Shown here piece after piece: positions 22,330 through 33,625 of a stretch of 64,000 bases of DNA. The first letter of the stretch is position 1. Every line of letters begins with the position of its first letter. This DNA comes from Spisula solida (lineage: Eukaryota > Mollusca > Bivalvia > Venerida > Mactridae), in the NCBI GenBank assembly GCA_947247005.1, contig OX365952.1, positions 5,168,501-5,232,500 of the forward strand, written 5' to 3'. The notes beneath the pieces are model-generated. The model ran no database searches. It had not been told where the DNA came from and worked only from the letters and a program-made list of their open reading frames with translations. The position numbers were made by a program, and so were the translations under genes.

Positions 22330-24734
22330 TTTTACTGGTTAAAGGTTTTGAAATATTGTTTTTCTCTATTGTTTCCTTTTATTTCGTTGTTGTTATGAAG
22401 ATTTATACTTGCTGTTGCCGTGTTTGCAATATATGTTTTATAGTAATATGTGTACATTGTATATCTAACAGGACTCTGGCCTATAGATACTTAGAATAAA
22501 CGTATTGTTCATCTTTTTGTTTAAACGCAAAATGTGTCATAAATAAACGAAACATTATATTAATTCAAGACATTGTCGCAATCTGAAAGCACACTGAATG
22601 CCAATCAGAATATATATATTTATTTCAAACATAAGGCTTGAAGCCCAACAGTTTACATATATGTACATAATTACAAATGATATAATACAGTATATATAGA
22701 AAACATGGTTTAAAGCATGCTCAAAATTATTATGATCTGGTAGTATTTTATCTTTCAACGAAATCAATCAACTATACGAACAGAACACTATAACAGAGAA
22801 TAGCGTACACATGGTTACACAAATACGGTACAGTCGCGTAATTTAAAACTCTTGAATTCATAAACTGACAGCTGCTTGACGGTACGCTGATTTTCTGACG
22901 TTAAAAGTTCAATGAATTTTGGTATATTTGGTTATTTCCAGTAACACCAACTGCTGTCAGGGTTTACTGATTCCCTGTTTCTGTGCGGTACGCAAAATGA
23001 GCGGGACATAAGCTGTTTTCGATATTACCAGGGCCAAGCTTTTGATTTGTTGATGAATTTAGAGACCTGTATTTGTGGAAGTAACATCATTACTGTAATA
23101 GCATACCCTACCCTAGAGTTTCCATCTGAACTCGCCCATGAAATACGTGTTTGTATAATCCAATGGATTCGCCTGATAACCTTCGACAAAAAAACTCCGA
23201 CAAACAAAATGGACGGAGCGTTCTCTCTACTGGCGCCTGGTCAACTAAATGTATGTGACGATTTATATTATACATTGTATGCCATAAACAGAACTTTGGG
23301 ACTTACGTAGAAACTACGAGTAGTTGAAGTGAAATGTGCGTGTTGGCTGGCCATGTTGCAGAAAAATGTTCATATCAATCAGCGGCATAAAAAACTTCTA
23401 AACCATCTCATAAAACAGACACAAATATAATAATAATAGCAAAACAATTACTTAAAACAGTCTGTAAATGGATCTTGACTCTGAAAGCACATTAACAGCG
23501 TTTGGTCTTGAACGGATATCCGTGAGCAATCATATTCAATTTACGAAGATGAATATCATGTATTCAATTTGTTACGGCGGACTAAGGGTGCATTCAAAAT
23601 CCATTAGCTTATTAGATACAACATCTTACACCTCATAATCCGCACATTATATTTCATATTGATAGCACAGACGCTTAAAGATACTGTTGAACAACACTTT
23701 AAAAACCACTGAAGAGTTTTCATCCGACAACTAGTCTGGGTCCGTTCTGTAATAATTACAGTTTTACATTTGCCTAACATAACATAATAGCATCAGGTCG
23801 GCGATAGCGGTAGTGTAGTGGAAAATTATATATTTCGACTACAGTAAACTATGTTTTCACTGGGAGAGGTAAGCAGACGCATTGGATAAAAGGGTGTCGG
23901 GTGGGGGTAATGCTTTTGACAACTGATCGAGAGGTCCCTGGTCTTAATCTCGGCCGGTTCACATAGTCTTTTCTGAATTGCTTTACAGTGGTTCCAACCA
24001 AACTAAATATGAACTGGTCGGTAACCCATATGTAGTCTCGCGTGTGCAGGTGCTTGTTAAGGAATCATTGAATCTATTCAAATAGAGCTAGGGTACTGCA
24101 TCCTGATTCCTTTTGGTATCGCGCCCAGGTTCATTGTATCACACCCCTGTCTCTTCTACTTGTTGTTCCTTCATCAACACATAAACTATAAACAGAAGCA
24201 GGACCACCTTGGAAAGAAGTGCGGGTACTTTTATGGGACCGGAAGGTCAAAATAATGACGACATTACTACTAGACGGTAAATCATTCAGTAAAAGCTATG
24301 TACAATGTACCACAATATGGTCTCTGCTCAGTTTGATTTGTTAGTATTCAAGCCGCCTAAACAGTATGCACCAGAAGGGTAGTGTTGGTTATTGAACCAT
24401 ATTCACTGATCTATATTTAGACATCGAACTAAAAGTTTGAATTTACGAGACGTCACGATGACGTCATTTGAGACAACAGCTGACTAAACATACGCATACT
24501 TTCCCTCTAAATATACCAATTTCAATGAAATGAAAACGTATTTCGTCTGTGAGAATAGTGTTGTTTTATTGGCATAGCAAAACAACATAGATACATTCTT
24601 AGCGTGTTAAAACACACACTAATGTAGGATCCGCTGACTAGATAAATTTAACAGTGATGTGCAAACATAAAACAAAAAACAATGTGAATTTAATTAGACG
24701 CATTGATACAATGTGCAAAGGAGTACGATTTTTA
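22330..24734. other. no gene recognised; weak tRNA-like scrap
   Basis: Around 23800-23965, GCGGTAGTGTAGTGG and GAGGTCCCTGGTCTTAATCT recall a decayed tRNA-headed SINE, but the boxes are too far apart to be sure. ORFs such as 23047-23310 (plus) and 23025-23207 (minus) overlap each other and show no domain. Confidence 0.35.
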
Positions 24735-24925
24735 TAGCTGAAACTTTGTCATTCAGCTTTTTGACAACTGAATCTTGGACTTTCAGCGGTTAAGTTCATT
24801 TTCTCTTTCGGTTGTGTGTTGGGCATTGTTCCGTGTAATAATAGTCTGTGTTGTTGTTATGTTTTCTGTGCTCGGCTGTTTAAGTTGAGTGTTGCCTTCC
24901 TTGTCCGATTTTTATCATCTTTTAG
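24735..24925 (+). mobile_element. GCTCGGCTG/CTTCCCTG family, copy 3
   Basis: Contains the 5' motif CAGCTTTTTGACAACTGAAT, CATTTTCTCTTTCGGTTGTG, then TGTGCTCGGCTGTTTAAGTT and GCCTTCCTTGTCCGATTTTT. Full module order as in the copy at 34908. Confidence 0.7.
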
Positions 24926-25245
24926 AACTCCTTTATTATTATGATCGGTCTGACAATTCTAGGACGAGTCGGTCTATATGAAGCTCCAGTCTCCTCTGCA
25001 AAGGGTTGACTGCACAATTGCCATATTACAAACAACCAAACTCACATAGTCCAGATTTCGTATAAATGTAATATAAATATTACACACTTTTTTGAAAAAG
25101 CAAATTAAATAAAATATTTAATAAATACATTATCAATCTGATTAAAATCATTGATACATTATATTAGATTGATACATTATTTGCTTATTGTGAAAAGTTT
25201 GGGGCTTATATTTTGATAACATTTAAGAATATATATGACGATGAT

Positions 25246-25796
25246 CACAGGTTACTGTATCATTAATAAAGAGTAAACAAAACAATGTTAAAATTTTTAA
25301 CGTCTTAGAAAGATTTATGACACCGGAAATTGACCACACGGTCACTGAGGTGCAGTTTGTTTTTAATAAACATTTTACTAAAATACTGGTGTTATTTTAA
25401 ATATATTTACATCATCAGAAATTAAATAACTACTAGACGTCATTAATTTGATTTCAATATTTTAAAATTCCGCCCATATATAAGAAAATAAACACATAGG
25501 GCGTGAAGTCAATTTTTTCTTGTTTAGAATAGCATGGTCGTTCTATTGAATGTACCTCAATGACTGACTGGACACCGTGGTATACATTTCATGGTATCAA
25601 TTTCGAAGGGACTATGCATGAAGGTAGTTCTAATGATTGTGTCTATTAATGTAATTACTTGATGAAATAATCGATAGCCAATTCTTGTTTTTGATACCAT
25701 GAACATCTGACCACTTTAGTACAAATGCACCTTTTTAAGATAACATAAATTTTATAAAATATTTTTTTATCTTTATCAATGATACTGTTACCTGCG
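25246..25796. mobile_element. hAT-like MITE, copy 2, 551 bp
   Basis: CACAGGTTACTGTATCATTA at the left and TATCAATGATACTGTTACCT (then GCG) at the right. Flanking octamers are ACGATGAT (25238-25245) and CCGATGAT (25797-25804), 7 of 8 identical. The interior is homologous, in reverse, to the copy at 37835-38377; for example TTTTGATACCATGAACATCT and TAGTACAAATGCACC occur in both. No transposase motifs recognised. Confidence 0.85.
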
Positions 25797-25804
25797 CCGA
25801 TGAT

Positions 25805-26384
25805 CTGATGTTTTGAAATGCCAATATTCATCTGTTATTATGTAGAAACTTATAAGGCTAAAGAATTATTGTTTTTGCCCTTCCCTACCTATCCAAGCAA
25901 AAGTCCACTACCCAAAATATTTTTTGATCCTTAAAATATAATTTTCGTAAGTCGTATACGAAGGTACGAAAATAAAAATTGTTGACAATAACTCCCTACC
26001 TACCCAACCCTTATTGACCAGGGTCGGGAAGAGGAAACAAACACTATTTTTTTTTTGGCCTAATTGTCAACTAGGAGAGGGAACTAGACTAATCAATGGA
26101 CACAGCAGAGCTCTGCATCTTCCTCCATCCCAGGAATTACTGGGAAACATCACTTTAAGACAGATCCAGGTTATTCTGTTAGCCGGGGAAGTTTTGATTC
26201 TTTACGGTAAAATAGACTTGAGCTTTCAACATCCCCATTAATCCGCCCAATGTACCGGGTCACTGAAAGCACCGCATCTGTCGGTAAACGGGGATAAGAT
26301 AGTAAGATCGCCAAACGACAGGTGGTGTCCCTTGACGAGTATTATGTAGAAAATTTGGAACAGAATTGCTTCCAGATAATTGTC
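25805..26384. other. no gene recognised
   Basis: CCCTACCTA(T/C)CC occurs at about 25883 and 25993, possibly one small duplicated motif. The ORF 26014-26241 has no recognisable domain. Confidence 0.35.
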
Positions 26385-26605
26385 TACAGTAAAAACAACA
26401 ATTTTCGCGGGAATTAAATTTCGCAGATTTTTGTTAAATGGTAATTTTGTGGGTTTTTTAAGTTAGTGGATTGTAATATTGAAAGAAAAGTGCCTCGCTA
26501 TGTATTTGTGAGGTCAATTATTTGAGGGGGTTGAATTTCGCGATCTATTTCATCCGCAAAATGAACGAAAATTAAGTCACAGCAAACATTAATAATTTTA
26601 CAGTA
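26385..26605. mobile_element. TACAGTAAAA/TTTTACAGTA MITE
   Basis: TACAGTAAAAACAACAATTT at the left and AATTTTACAGTA at the right are inverted. Inside, TTTTCGCGGGAATTAAATTT and GGGTTGAATTTCGCGATC are typical of a MITE I recognise as common in mollusc genomes. 221 bp, non-coding. Confidence 0.75.
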
Positions 26606-27185
26606 ATCGCCTTAAGATAATGCTCCCCTCAAAAGTATTGTGATTGTTCTTAATTTGTCAGGTGGTTTAGCTACTTATGATACGACAATACTGAATTATG
26701 TCAGAGAAGAATACAAGAAAACTGCTGTTCTGCAGGAAATAATTTGATGATTATATTGTGATTGTGTGGGCCAAACACGATGCGATAATGGTAATACATC
26801 AGAAAAGACATGGTTACACTGCAGGCGTATCGTTATGTTTTCTTCTGTTCTTCGATGATTTTTCTAAAGCAGTAGCACTGCCTATAGCAATAAAGTTATG
26901 ATAAAAGTTAAAGGAATAAAACCAGATTTTCTATCGATATACTACATATATTAGTTTTATTATTCCTGATGAAGACAATACAGTCGAAACGTTGAGCAAT
27001 CCTGGAGTTTGTCTTGATTTACTTTATTTATACTACATATAGTAATCAATGTAGATACTTTGTGAGAAATAGCAATTATGCTATTATTGGCAAACACACT
27101 TAAACTAAGGCCCTTCATCTTGGGCTGCAAGTTTGTTTTTCGCTACTGTACTGATAAGGTATTCACTGGGTGTAAGGTGGACAAA
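26606..27185. other. no gene; repeat motif at 26966
   Basis: CCTGATGAAGACAATACAGT followed by CGAAACGTTGA (26966-26996) resembles the end motif of many dispersed repeats; GTCGAAACGTTGACAATTTA recurs at about 53242. No boundaries can be set. Confidence 0.35.
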
Positions 27186-27290
27186 CGGTCCAATGGTCCA
27201 GTGGTAAGAGCTACTGACTGCTGATCCAAAGAGTATGGAATCGACCCCGCCTCCAGCCGGATTAATTAAATTACTAACAGTTTTTCGGAC
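27186..27290 (+). mobile_element. tRNA-like SINE head
   Basis: TGGTCCAGTGG (27194-27204) fits an A box, and GGAATCGACCC (27237-27247) fits a B box at tRNA-like spacing. The anticodon-arm region does not fold cleanly, and the sequence runs on without a CCA-type end, so it is more likely the head of a SINE than a tRNA gene. I see no second copy. Confidence 0.4.
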
Positions 27291-27632
27291 GTAAAAGAAC
27301 CAGGGATGCTTTTAGAATAGAGGCATCTTCTGTATCATGTAGAATCTCCCAAAAACTGAAGTGACTAACCTCTTCTGGGGGCCTCGCTATTATGGATTTC
27401 CGGTGGCGTGGATAAAGAAAAAAGAATATAAATCTGAGTGTCAGTTGAATTGTGTTTGTCAATACCGGTGTCTTAATTAATATTTTTGTATGTTGTCGTT
27501 TGAGTGTGAAAATGGCAATGTATTTTTAGTTCGGTAGTGAGCTATGAATGACATTTATACTGGCACATTGTACTTTGTGATCAAGAATCATGCTTGTCCT
27601 GTTTCAGAGTTTTCTATACTCGTACCTATACA

Positions 27633-27775
27633 TGTGCCATCGTAGCTCAATGGTTTGCGCGCTTGCCGTCTTATCTGGCGACCCGGGTTCAAACACAAGT
27701 GAAGGCACTCATATGCCTGCTATATTCTGCTGAATTCTGACTGGCAAGTAAAGGCTATGCTCGGCATTTTTGTAT
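27633..27775 (+). mobile_element. tRNA-derived SINE, family I, copy 2
   Basis: GCCATCGTAGCTCAATGG carries a perfect A box (27643-27653), and GGGTTCAAAC (27685-27694) a B box. The segment TTGCCGTCTTATCTGGCGA and the tail CTGACTGGCAAGTAAAGGCT match the minus copy at 22145-22288. Confidence 0.8.
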
Positions 27776-28029
27776 ACTATATCTCTGCTATTATGAACAA
27801 TTCATTTGAATCTAAATTCCTGTGTATACGAACTCTATAACATTGCATTGTACTTTTAATCAAATTGTTTCTGGAATGCCTAAAGATACGATCTATAATC
27901 ATGGTACACCATAATTATATGATGATGGCAACTCGGTAATAAGTTCAGGGTAGAACATTTAGCAAATATCAACACCAGACACTTAATTATCTATTAAAGG
28001 TGTTTTTGGAAGCAAACAAATCATTAGAG

Positions 28030-28184
28030 CATAAGCTACGTCACAGCAGATGGCATAAAAGTAGCAATAAAAATTGTATCTTAGTTATTAAAGAAAGTGG
28101 AAAACAAGATACGCTGCGACACAGCAGATGGCATAAAATTAGCAATAAAATTGTAGCTTTACTATTTAAGTAAAGGGAAACCAC
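28030..28184 (+). repeat. 78-bp tandem duplication
   Basis: CACAGCAGATGGCATAAAA occurs at 28042 and 28120. The surrounding AGCAATAAAAATTGTA and AAAG-rich ends also repeat, giving two units of about 78 bp. Confidence 0.75.
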
Positions 28185-28812
28185 CCCGATATCAAGATTG
28201 TCTTTGTTTAGAGTTTATCCAGGGGAGATCACTGTGTAAGAACTGTTAGGGAAAGCTCGAAATGAATGAAAGTTACAATACAGCATCGTTGAAAACATCT
28301 GTTTGTATGTAGATAAGTATCTACTGATTGTGAATGAATATATTTTCACAAATTCCAACACATAGGTTTTTCATATTTTGCGAAAAGTACTGCCAGCCTA
28401 CCTTTAAAGGTTATATGCACTTCTAAACTATGTCGTCTCTGGAGATCGTTCTAGCACAGAGAAAGTACAATTATACTTTATGTATGTAATTACAGGATAT
28501 GTCAAGCATATGTTTTGTTGGAGACGTACGTATTTCAATCAATGGTCTCATACATTCATAGAATTCAATACAGAATATTCTCACTGAAAATCATTCTAGT
28601 GCGTTGTCAACTACGTGGATTTTGGTTTAGTCAGATCTCGATGTACGATAACACTTTGAGTTTCCTTGCAATATGTCGTTGTAACGAATTTGTCAATATA
28701 CTGCATTTCACTAAAATATTGAATGCGCGTGTAATTCTATAGAGATTTTTAAAAATGTTTCATAGTAGGTATTAATTCATGATACATACTCATCGAGTCC
28801 AATCGTTCAATG

Positions 28813-28891
28813 CGGGTAGACGGTTCATAACGCACGGATAGTAGGTTCGTGACGCATGGGTAGACGGTTCATGACGCATGGATAGACGGTG
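28813..28891 (+). repeat. ~22-bp imperfect tandem repeat, three units
   Basis: GGTTCATAACGCACGGATAG, GGTTCGTGACGCATGGGTAG and GGTTCATGACGCATGGATAG start at 28822, 28843 and 28866. Confidence 0.65.
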
Positions 28892-29292
28892 TTTTACCGT
28901 TAAAAAGATACAACAAGGTCAGAAAATCAATTGTCATTTTCTTAATTATTAATCTTAATCTTCTTGCATCTACAAAAGCAAGACTGCCTGACCTCTTAGA
29001 GCGTTCCTAGTCACAATTAAACTACGATAACAAATTATGCACCTGGCGACGCTATATGCTATTCCGCTGTATAACGTTGTGACAGACAAATTTCAAAAGA
29101 ATTGAATGTGACTATGTCTATAAAACGCCATACATTAATATGTTTCAGAATCAAGAAAATTGCCCTATATTAACCAATATTAGTACCGACAGGTTGGTGT
29201 TAAATGCTGCAGGGTATCAGACGCAATGATAATCAATAAGTTGGTTAGTTTATAGTTTATACTAATTTATTTAAGGTCGATTGTGAAACAAG
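28892..29292. other. no gene recognised
   Basis: Nothing I can support. Confidence 0.4.
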
Positions 29293-29525
29293 TTTTCAAA
29301 CTTATATTAATCACTCTCGACACCTCATTCCTGATGTTATCCATCGCCACGAGGGTATGAGAGAAGAGAGGCCAGTTTCCCTTTTATGCTGAGCGTCTAG
29401 TAAGGGAATTTTCTGGTACCATTTTTATTTCGTCTTTGGTATGACGCGGCCAGGGATCGAACCCATGACCTCCCGCACTCGAAGCGAACGCTCAACCACT
29501 AGGCTATCGAGGAGGCGGTTCCTGG
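29293..29525 (-). mobile_element. tRNA-derived SINE, family II, full copy (minus)
   Basis: On the minus strand it starts GCCAGGAACCGCCTCCTCGA. An A box, TAGCCTAGTGG, follows (29506-29496), then a B box, GGTTCGATCCC (29463-29453), an excellent polymerase III promoter pair. The body has ATACCAAAGACGAAATAAAA, a GAGAGAAGAG segment and the tail GAGGTGTCGAGAGTGATTAA, then TATAAG. Two head-less relatives in the same orientation lie at 39079-39212 and 54696-54800. Loss of the tRNA head in those fits 5' truncation at insertion. Confidence 0.8.
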
Positions 29526-30364
29526 CGCCATCGTGCCAATATTATATCAGTTTGCACCAACATGGCTGACTGAAATAGGAACGCTTAGGACATTTTAGAA
29601 CATATCGGAGACAGTGTTTTTTTAACTTAACGAGGACGTGACTAACATGTGTACGTGTAAATGGAAATAACACAATGCTTCGATTGGTTTTGAAGTTAAT
29701 TTCTGTTACGCTAAAGTAGGAAGATTACTGCGACTTTTTTGCGGCGTATAAAATGTCAACTGTTTCGATATTTTCTATTGTCCTAATGTTACTCCCTGAA
29801 ATACTGGATCATATTTCCCTGTGATTAGATACGCCTTCATGCATCTTAAAGTATTTAATTTGAAAAAAGAAAGAAAATTAATTAAGTCTGCCTGTTTCAG
29901 GTCATGACGAGAGTGAATGTCATAATGACGTTTTACTAGAAGTGTCTTCATAAAAAGAGTTGACCCCTCCCACAAAACCGCATACATGTCAGTTTTAAAA
30001 ACAACCTTAAGCATACAATAACAATTCTGCAATTAATTTGCATTTCGCGAGTGAATTTCTATGATTTGATTGGTCTGAACTGTAGATCAAAACTGACGTC
30101 AGAACAACAACTGTCAAGTCTGTGCCACGCTAGCAAATAATGAACAACATTATTCCTGACACCATCGTGACAAAACAGATCATGGCGGATCAAATGTCTA
30201 TTCAGATAGGAAATGCCTTGGTAAATAACGAAAGTAGAGGAATAAATATTCGTCCTACGAGATTATTCCTCGCCTGACCATCGTTATTTTGTCGCAGAAT
30301 TAAGATCCTAGCAGTCTCGTATCCGCCGAGAAATAACGAGACCGACATTCGTTGTGTTAGCCGT
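29526..30364. other. no gene recognised
   Basis: The minus ORF 29775-30032 (85 codons) shows no domain. The stretch next to the possible exon at 30371 would be intron if that exon is real. Confidence 0.35.
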
Positions 30365-30370
30365 ACTTAC

Positions 30371-30549
30371 ATTTGTCAATAATACCAGAGGTGTCCCGAA
30401 TGTTGATCACGTGGTATAACATATCGGTTCTGTCGCGGAGTTTAGACAAGAAATCGTCAACGTGCTGGTGTTGTTTTTCTCTTAATATTTTCTCAGATTC
30501 TCTGATGAAAGCTCCGATTAAAGTAGTTACAAGAATTCTAATTTCAAAA
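30371..30549 (-). CDS. Possible internal exon, unknown protein
   Basis: On the minus strand an open stretch of about 59 codons ends at a consensus splice donor (AAAT|GTAAGT, donor at 30370-30365). It can start after TATCAG at 30550, although the pyrimidine tract there is weak. The conceptual peptide has natural composition and an amphipathic, charged helix (SEKILREKQHQHVDDFLSKL) followed by YHVINIRDTSGIIDKC. I do not recognise the family. No neighbouring exon could be identified on the same strand within 1 kb, and an opposing plus frame (30373-30561) is also open, so this may be chance. If real, the exon would be a single island in a mostly intronic window. Confidence 0.33.
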
Positions 30550-30561
30550 CTGATACATTAA

Positions 30562-31478
30562 TACGAGGATTAAACCCATTACTCGAGGGTTTCATTTGTA
30601 ATTGTCGTTTCAAAATCGATCGTTGACGTTGTATTAAAGCTAAGTTTTAATCTGATGCTTAACTTATTCACCATCTTGATTACCCTGTGTATGAAAAAGT
30701 ACATTTCCCGACAGGCATCTGTGTTTTTATTATATTTTATATGAGAGTATAGATTGTGAAACTACACATGTTTTTTATCACGCCAGTGGAACATATATAG
30801 TATATCGTATATGATTGTCACCATGCTATTATATATGTAAATATGTTGTCCTCATGGGTCTACGACCATCTGCATTTTGAAAATGAATTTTCGTCGCCTT
30901 AATTCCAGAATGCTCTAAGTCTACAAAAGTTCATTATGAAAAAAATCGACTTTAAAGATTTTGACCCCTGGATGTCAGCATCAACCATGATGTACTTTAA
31001 AAAAAGTTGATCTATGATAAATACTGTTTTGGTTAAAAACAAATAGTGACGTCATAATGTCTAATATATGACGTCACAGTGTAAATATTATTTCAGTTTG
31101 TCACGTGACTACCAATGATATAGTATACATCAGTAGCAATACTCTCTGAGCAATGTTATTGATCGATTCCTTATTTATCTATCCTTATATGTCAGATATC
31201 AGATCAGTGGACACACAGTGTAACAATTATTCCACTAGCTGGTGGCTACTATAAACACTCTTCTTTACACTTACGGAACAATGACTGCTGGAAGTGACTA
31301 TGACAAGATCTCGTGTATAGCCTTCCGTCCTGTCGTTAACACTTAGTTTCTTTCAATTCTGTCAGACACGAACATGTGGCATAACACGTCAGAAGTACCC
31401 TCGTCGACAATAAACTAGTACATCCGAGGTAACTCGTGGGCACATTACCAACATACTGATATCTACTATTGTTTACTC
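30562..31478. other. no gene recognised; CRE-like palindrome
   Basis: TGACGTCA-like sites face each other at 31047 and 31072, forming a short palindrome. No promoter context supports a regulatory call. Nothing else seen. Confidence 0.35.
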
Positions 31479-32543
31479 GGGGCGCTTGGGGATATATCAC
31501 TTGCTTGGAGACATTTCACTTGCTTGGAGACAAAACACCTGATTGGAAACATAACACCTGCTTGGAAACATAACACCTGATTGGAAACATAACACCTGAT
31601 TGGAGACAGAGCACTTGCTTTGAGACATAACACCTGATTGGAGACATAACACTTGTTTGGAGACATAACACCTGCTTGGAAACATAACACTTGTTTGGAG
31701 ACATAACACCTGCTTGGAGACAGAGCACTTGCTTTGAGACATAACACCTGATTGGAGACATATCGCTTGCTTGGATACATATCACCAGCTTGAAGACATA
31801 CTAGTAGCACCCGCTTGGAGACAGAGCTCTTGCTTTGAGACATAACACCTGATTGGAGACATAGCACCTACTCGGAGACATAGCAAATGTTTGGAGACAT
31901 AGCAAATGTTTGGAGACAAAGCACATGCTTGGAGACATAGCATATGTTTTGGAGGCATAGCACATGCTTGGAGACATAGCACATGCTCGGAGACATAGCA
32001 CATGCTCGGAGACATAGCACATGCTTGGAGACATAGCACATGCTTGGAGACATAGCACATGCTCGGAGACATAGCACATGCTTGGAGACATAGCACATGC
32101 TCGGAGACAAAGCACTTCCTTAGATACATAGCACCTGCTTGGTGACAAAGCACTTGCTTGGGGGCATAGCACATGCTTGAAGACATAGCACTCGCTTGGA
32201 GATATAACACCTGCTTGGAGACATAGCACCTGCTTGGAGACATAACACCTGCTTGAAGACATAGCACTCGCTTGGAGACATAACACCTGCTTGGAGACAT
32301 AGCACCTGCTTGGAGACATAACACCTGCTTGGAGACATAACACCTGCTTGGAGACATAGCACCTGCTTGGAGACATAACACCTGCTTGGAGACATAACAC
32401 CTGCTTATAGACATAGCACTTGCTTGGAGACATAGCACTCGCTTGGAGACATAACACCTGCTTAGAGACATAGCACCTGCTTGGAGATATAGCACTTGCT
32501 TGGAGACATAGCACTTGCTTGAACACTAAGCACCTGCTCTTGT
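31479..32543. repeat. 19-bp minisatellite, about 56 units
   Basis: The unit is CTTGGAGACATAGCACCTG; consecutive starts such as 32291, 32310 and 32329 confirm a 19-bp period. Units in the left third carry GATTGG/GTTTGG and AAACATAAC variants. The middle carries CATGC and CATGCTC, and the right carries CACCTGC. Since 19 is coprime to 3, all three minus frames cycle through the same unit every 57 bp. None meets a stop often, which produces overlapping minus ORFs of 80-241 codons with a 19-residue repeat (CYVSKQVLCLQ). These are artefacts of the repeat. Confidence 0.95.
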
Positions 32544-33100
32544 AAATTTAGCAATTATGAAGCCACTCACCCACCCTCTGACTCGACTTGTATATGTAAA
32601 CTATACATTTAATGCACCAAGTTCTTATACATGAAAATACGATCGCATGTTGTCTATCGTAAAAACAATATAACATGAAATTGGCAATGTTTAGATTTTA
32701 TGGTCGCGCAATTTTGAAATTAGGAATCCAACCATCGCTCATTTGAGGTTCTTATCCCTACCTTATTCGTGCTAATAAATGACAATTTAGTTCGTAATAA
32801 TTGTACTCTCGATTAAACAAACATTGCCGCGTTGGTGTAGTTTGTGTTTTAATGAAACATTCTTGGTAATATCCTGAAGCGTTTAATCACTTTTCTTAGA
32901 ATCGATATATGGAACCACATGCTCTGTATTGTTACATAAAGCTATGTTATGTGATTGTTTGCAACAGTTTCGTGCATTTCATTGAGCTATAGAACGTCGC
33001 AATTCTACACTCTGCCAATACAATTATGCAAAAGTGGAGTATAACGGTTTAAGAACCAGTGACTTTATTGGCTATATTCTCATTAATTAGAGAATGTTTG
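32544..33100. other. no gene recognised
   Basis: Nothing I can support. Confidence 0.4.
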
Positions 33101-33103
33101 TAT

Positions 33104-33125
33104 TTATTGATCACCCCTCGTATAC
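33104..33125 (+). repeat. mariner-like terminus outside the array
   Basis: ATTTATTGATCACCCCTCGT followed by AT resembles the right end of the MITE at 17967-18197. It lies about 100 bp upstream of an array made of closely similar sequence. I find no matching left end. Confidence 0.55.
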
Positions 33126-33212
33126 ATATACAATTTTTAGGTTTGTTTGGAAACAAGTTCTAGGATGAATAAAAATCACACTTGACATTTCCGATGGTAT
33201 TAATAATAATAA

Positions 33213-33625
33213 TAATCCATGTATTTAAATAACATTTTCCAAGTATTTATTGGTCACCCCTCGTGTATATAAATAACATTTTCCAGGTATTTATTGGTCA
33301 CTCTTCGTGTATATAAATAACATTTTCCAAGTATTTATTGGTCACCCCGTGTATATAAATAACATTTTCCAAGTATTTATTGGTCACCCCTCGTGTATAT
33401 AAATTACATTTTCCAGGTATTTATTGGTCACCCCTCGTGTATATAAATAACATTTTCCAGGTATTTATTGGTCACCCCTCGTGTATATAAATAGCATTTT
33501 CCATGTATTTATTGGTCAACCCTCGTGTATACAAATAACATTTTCCATGTATTTATTGATCAACCCTCGTGTATACAAATAACATTTTCCATGTATTTAT
33601 TGATCAACCCTCGTGTATACAAATC
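33213..33625 (+). repeat. 44-bp minisatellite containing a transposon-end motif
   Basis: About nine units of TATTTATTGGTCACCCCTCG, TGTATATAAATAACATTTTC, CAGG. Starts at 33244, 33288 and 33332 give 44 bp; one unit is 2 bp short. The first 20 bases of the unit match a mariner-like TIR (GAGGGGTGACCAATAAATA on the other strand). Units in the right third change to TTGATCAACCCTCG and TATACAAAT. A (TAA)n run precedes the array at 33199. Confidence 0.9.

Noticed and set aside
23800..23965. tRNA-headed SINE
   Set aside because: The A-box-like and B-box-like segments are over 100 bp apart and degenerate, and no second copy was seen.
27643..27705. Functional tRNA gene
   Set aside because: Good A and B boxes but no clean acceptor stem or anticodon arm, and a SINE body follows that is shared with 22145-22288.
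29453..29525. Functional tRNA gene on minus
   Set aside because: Same reasoning; the downstream body recurs at 39079 and 54696, marking a SINE.
31047..31080. Paired TGACGTCA sites as a CREB-type promoter
   Set aside because: No gene nearby and the palindrome alone is weak evidence.
31782..32526. Overlapping 237- and 241-codon minus ORFs with Cys-rich 19-residue repeats
   Set aside because: All three frames give the same peptide because the unit is 19 bp; no start context, signal peptide or transcript evidence.
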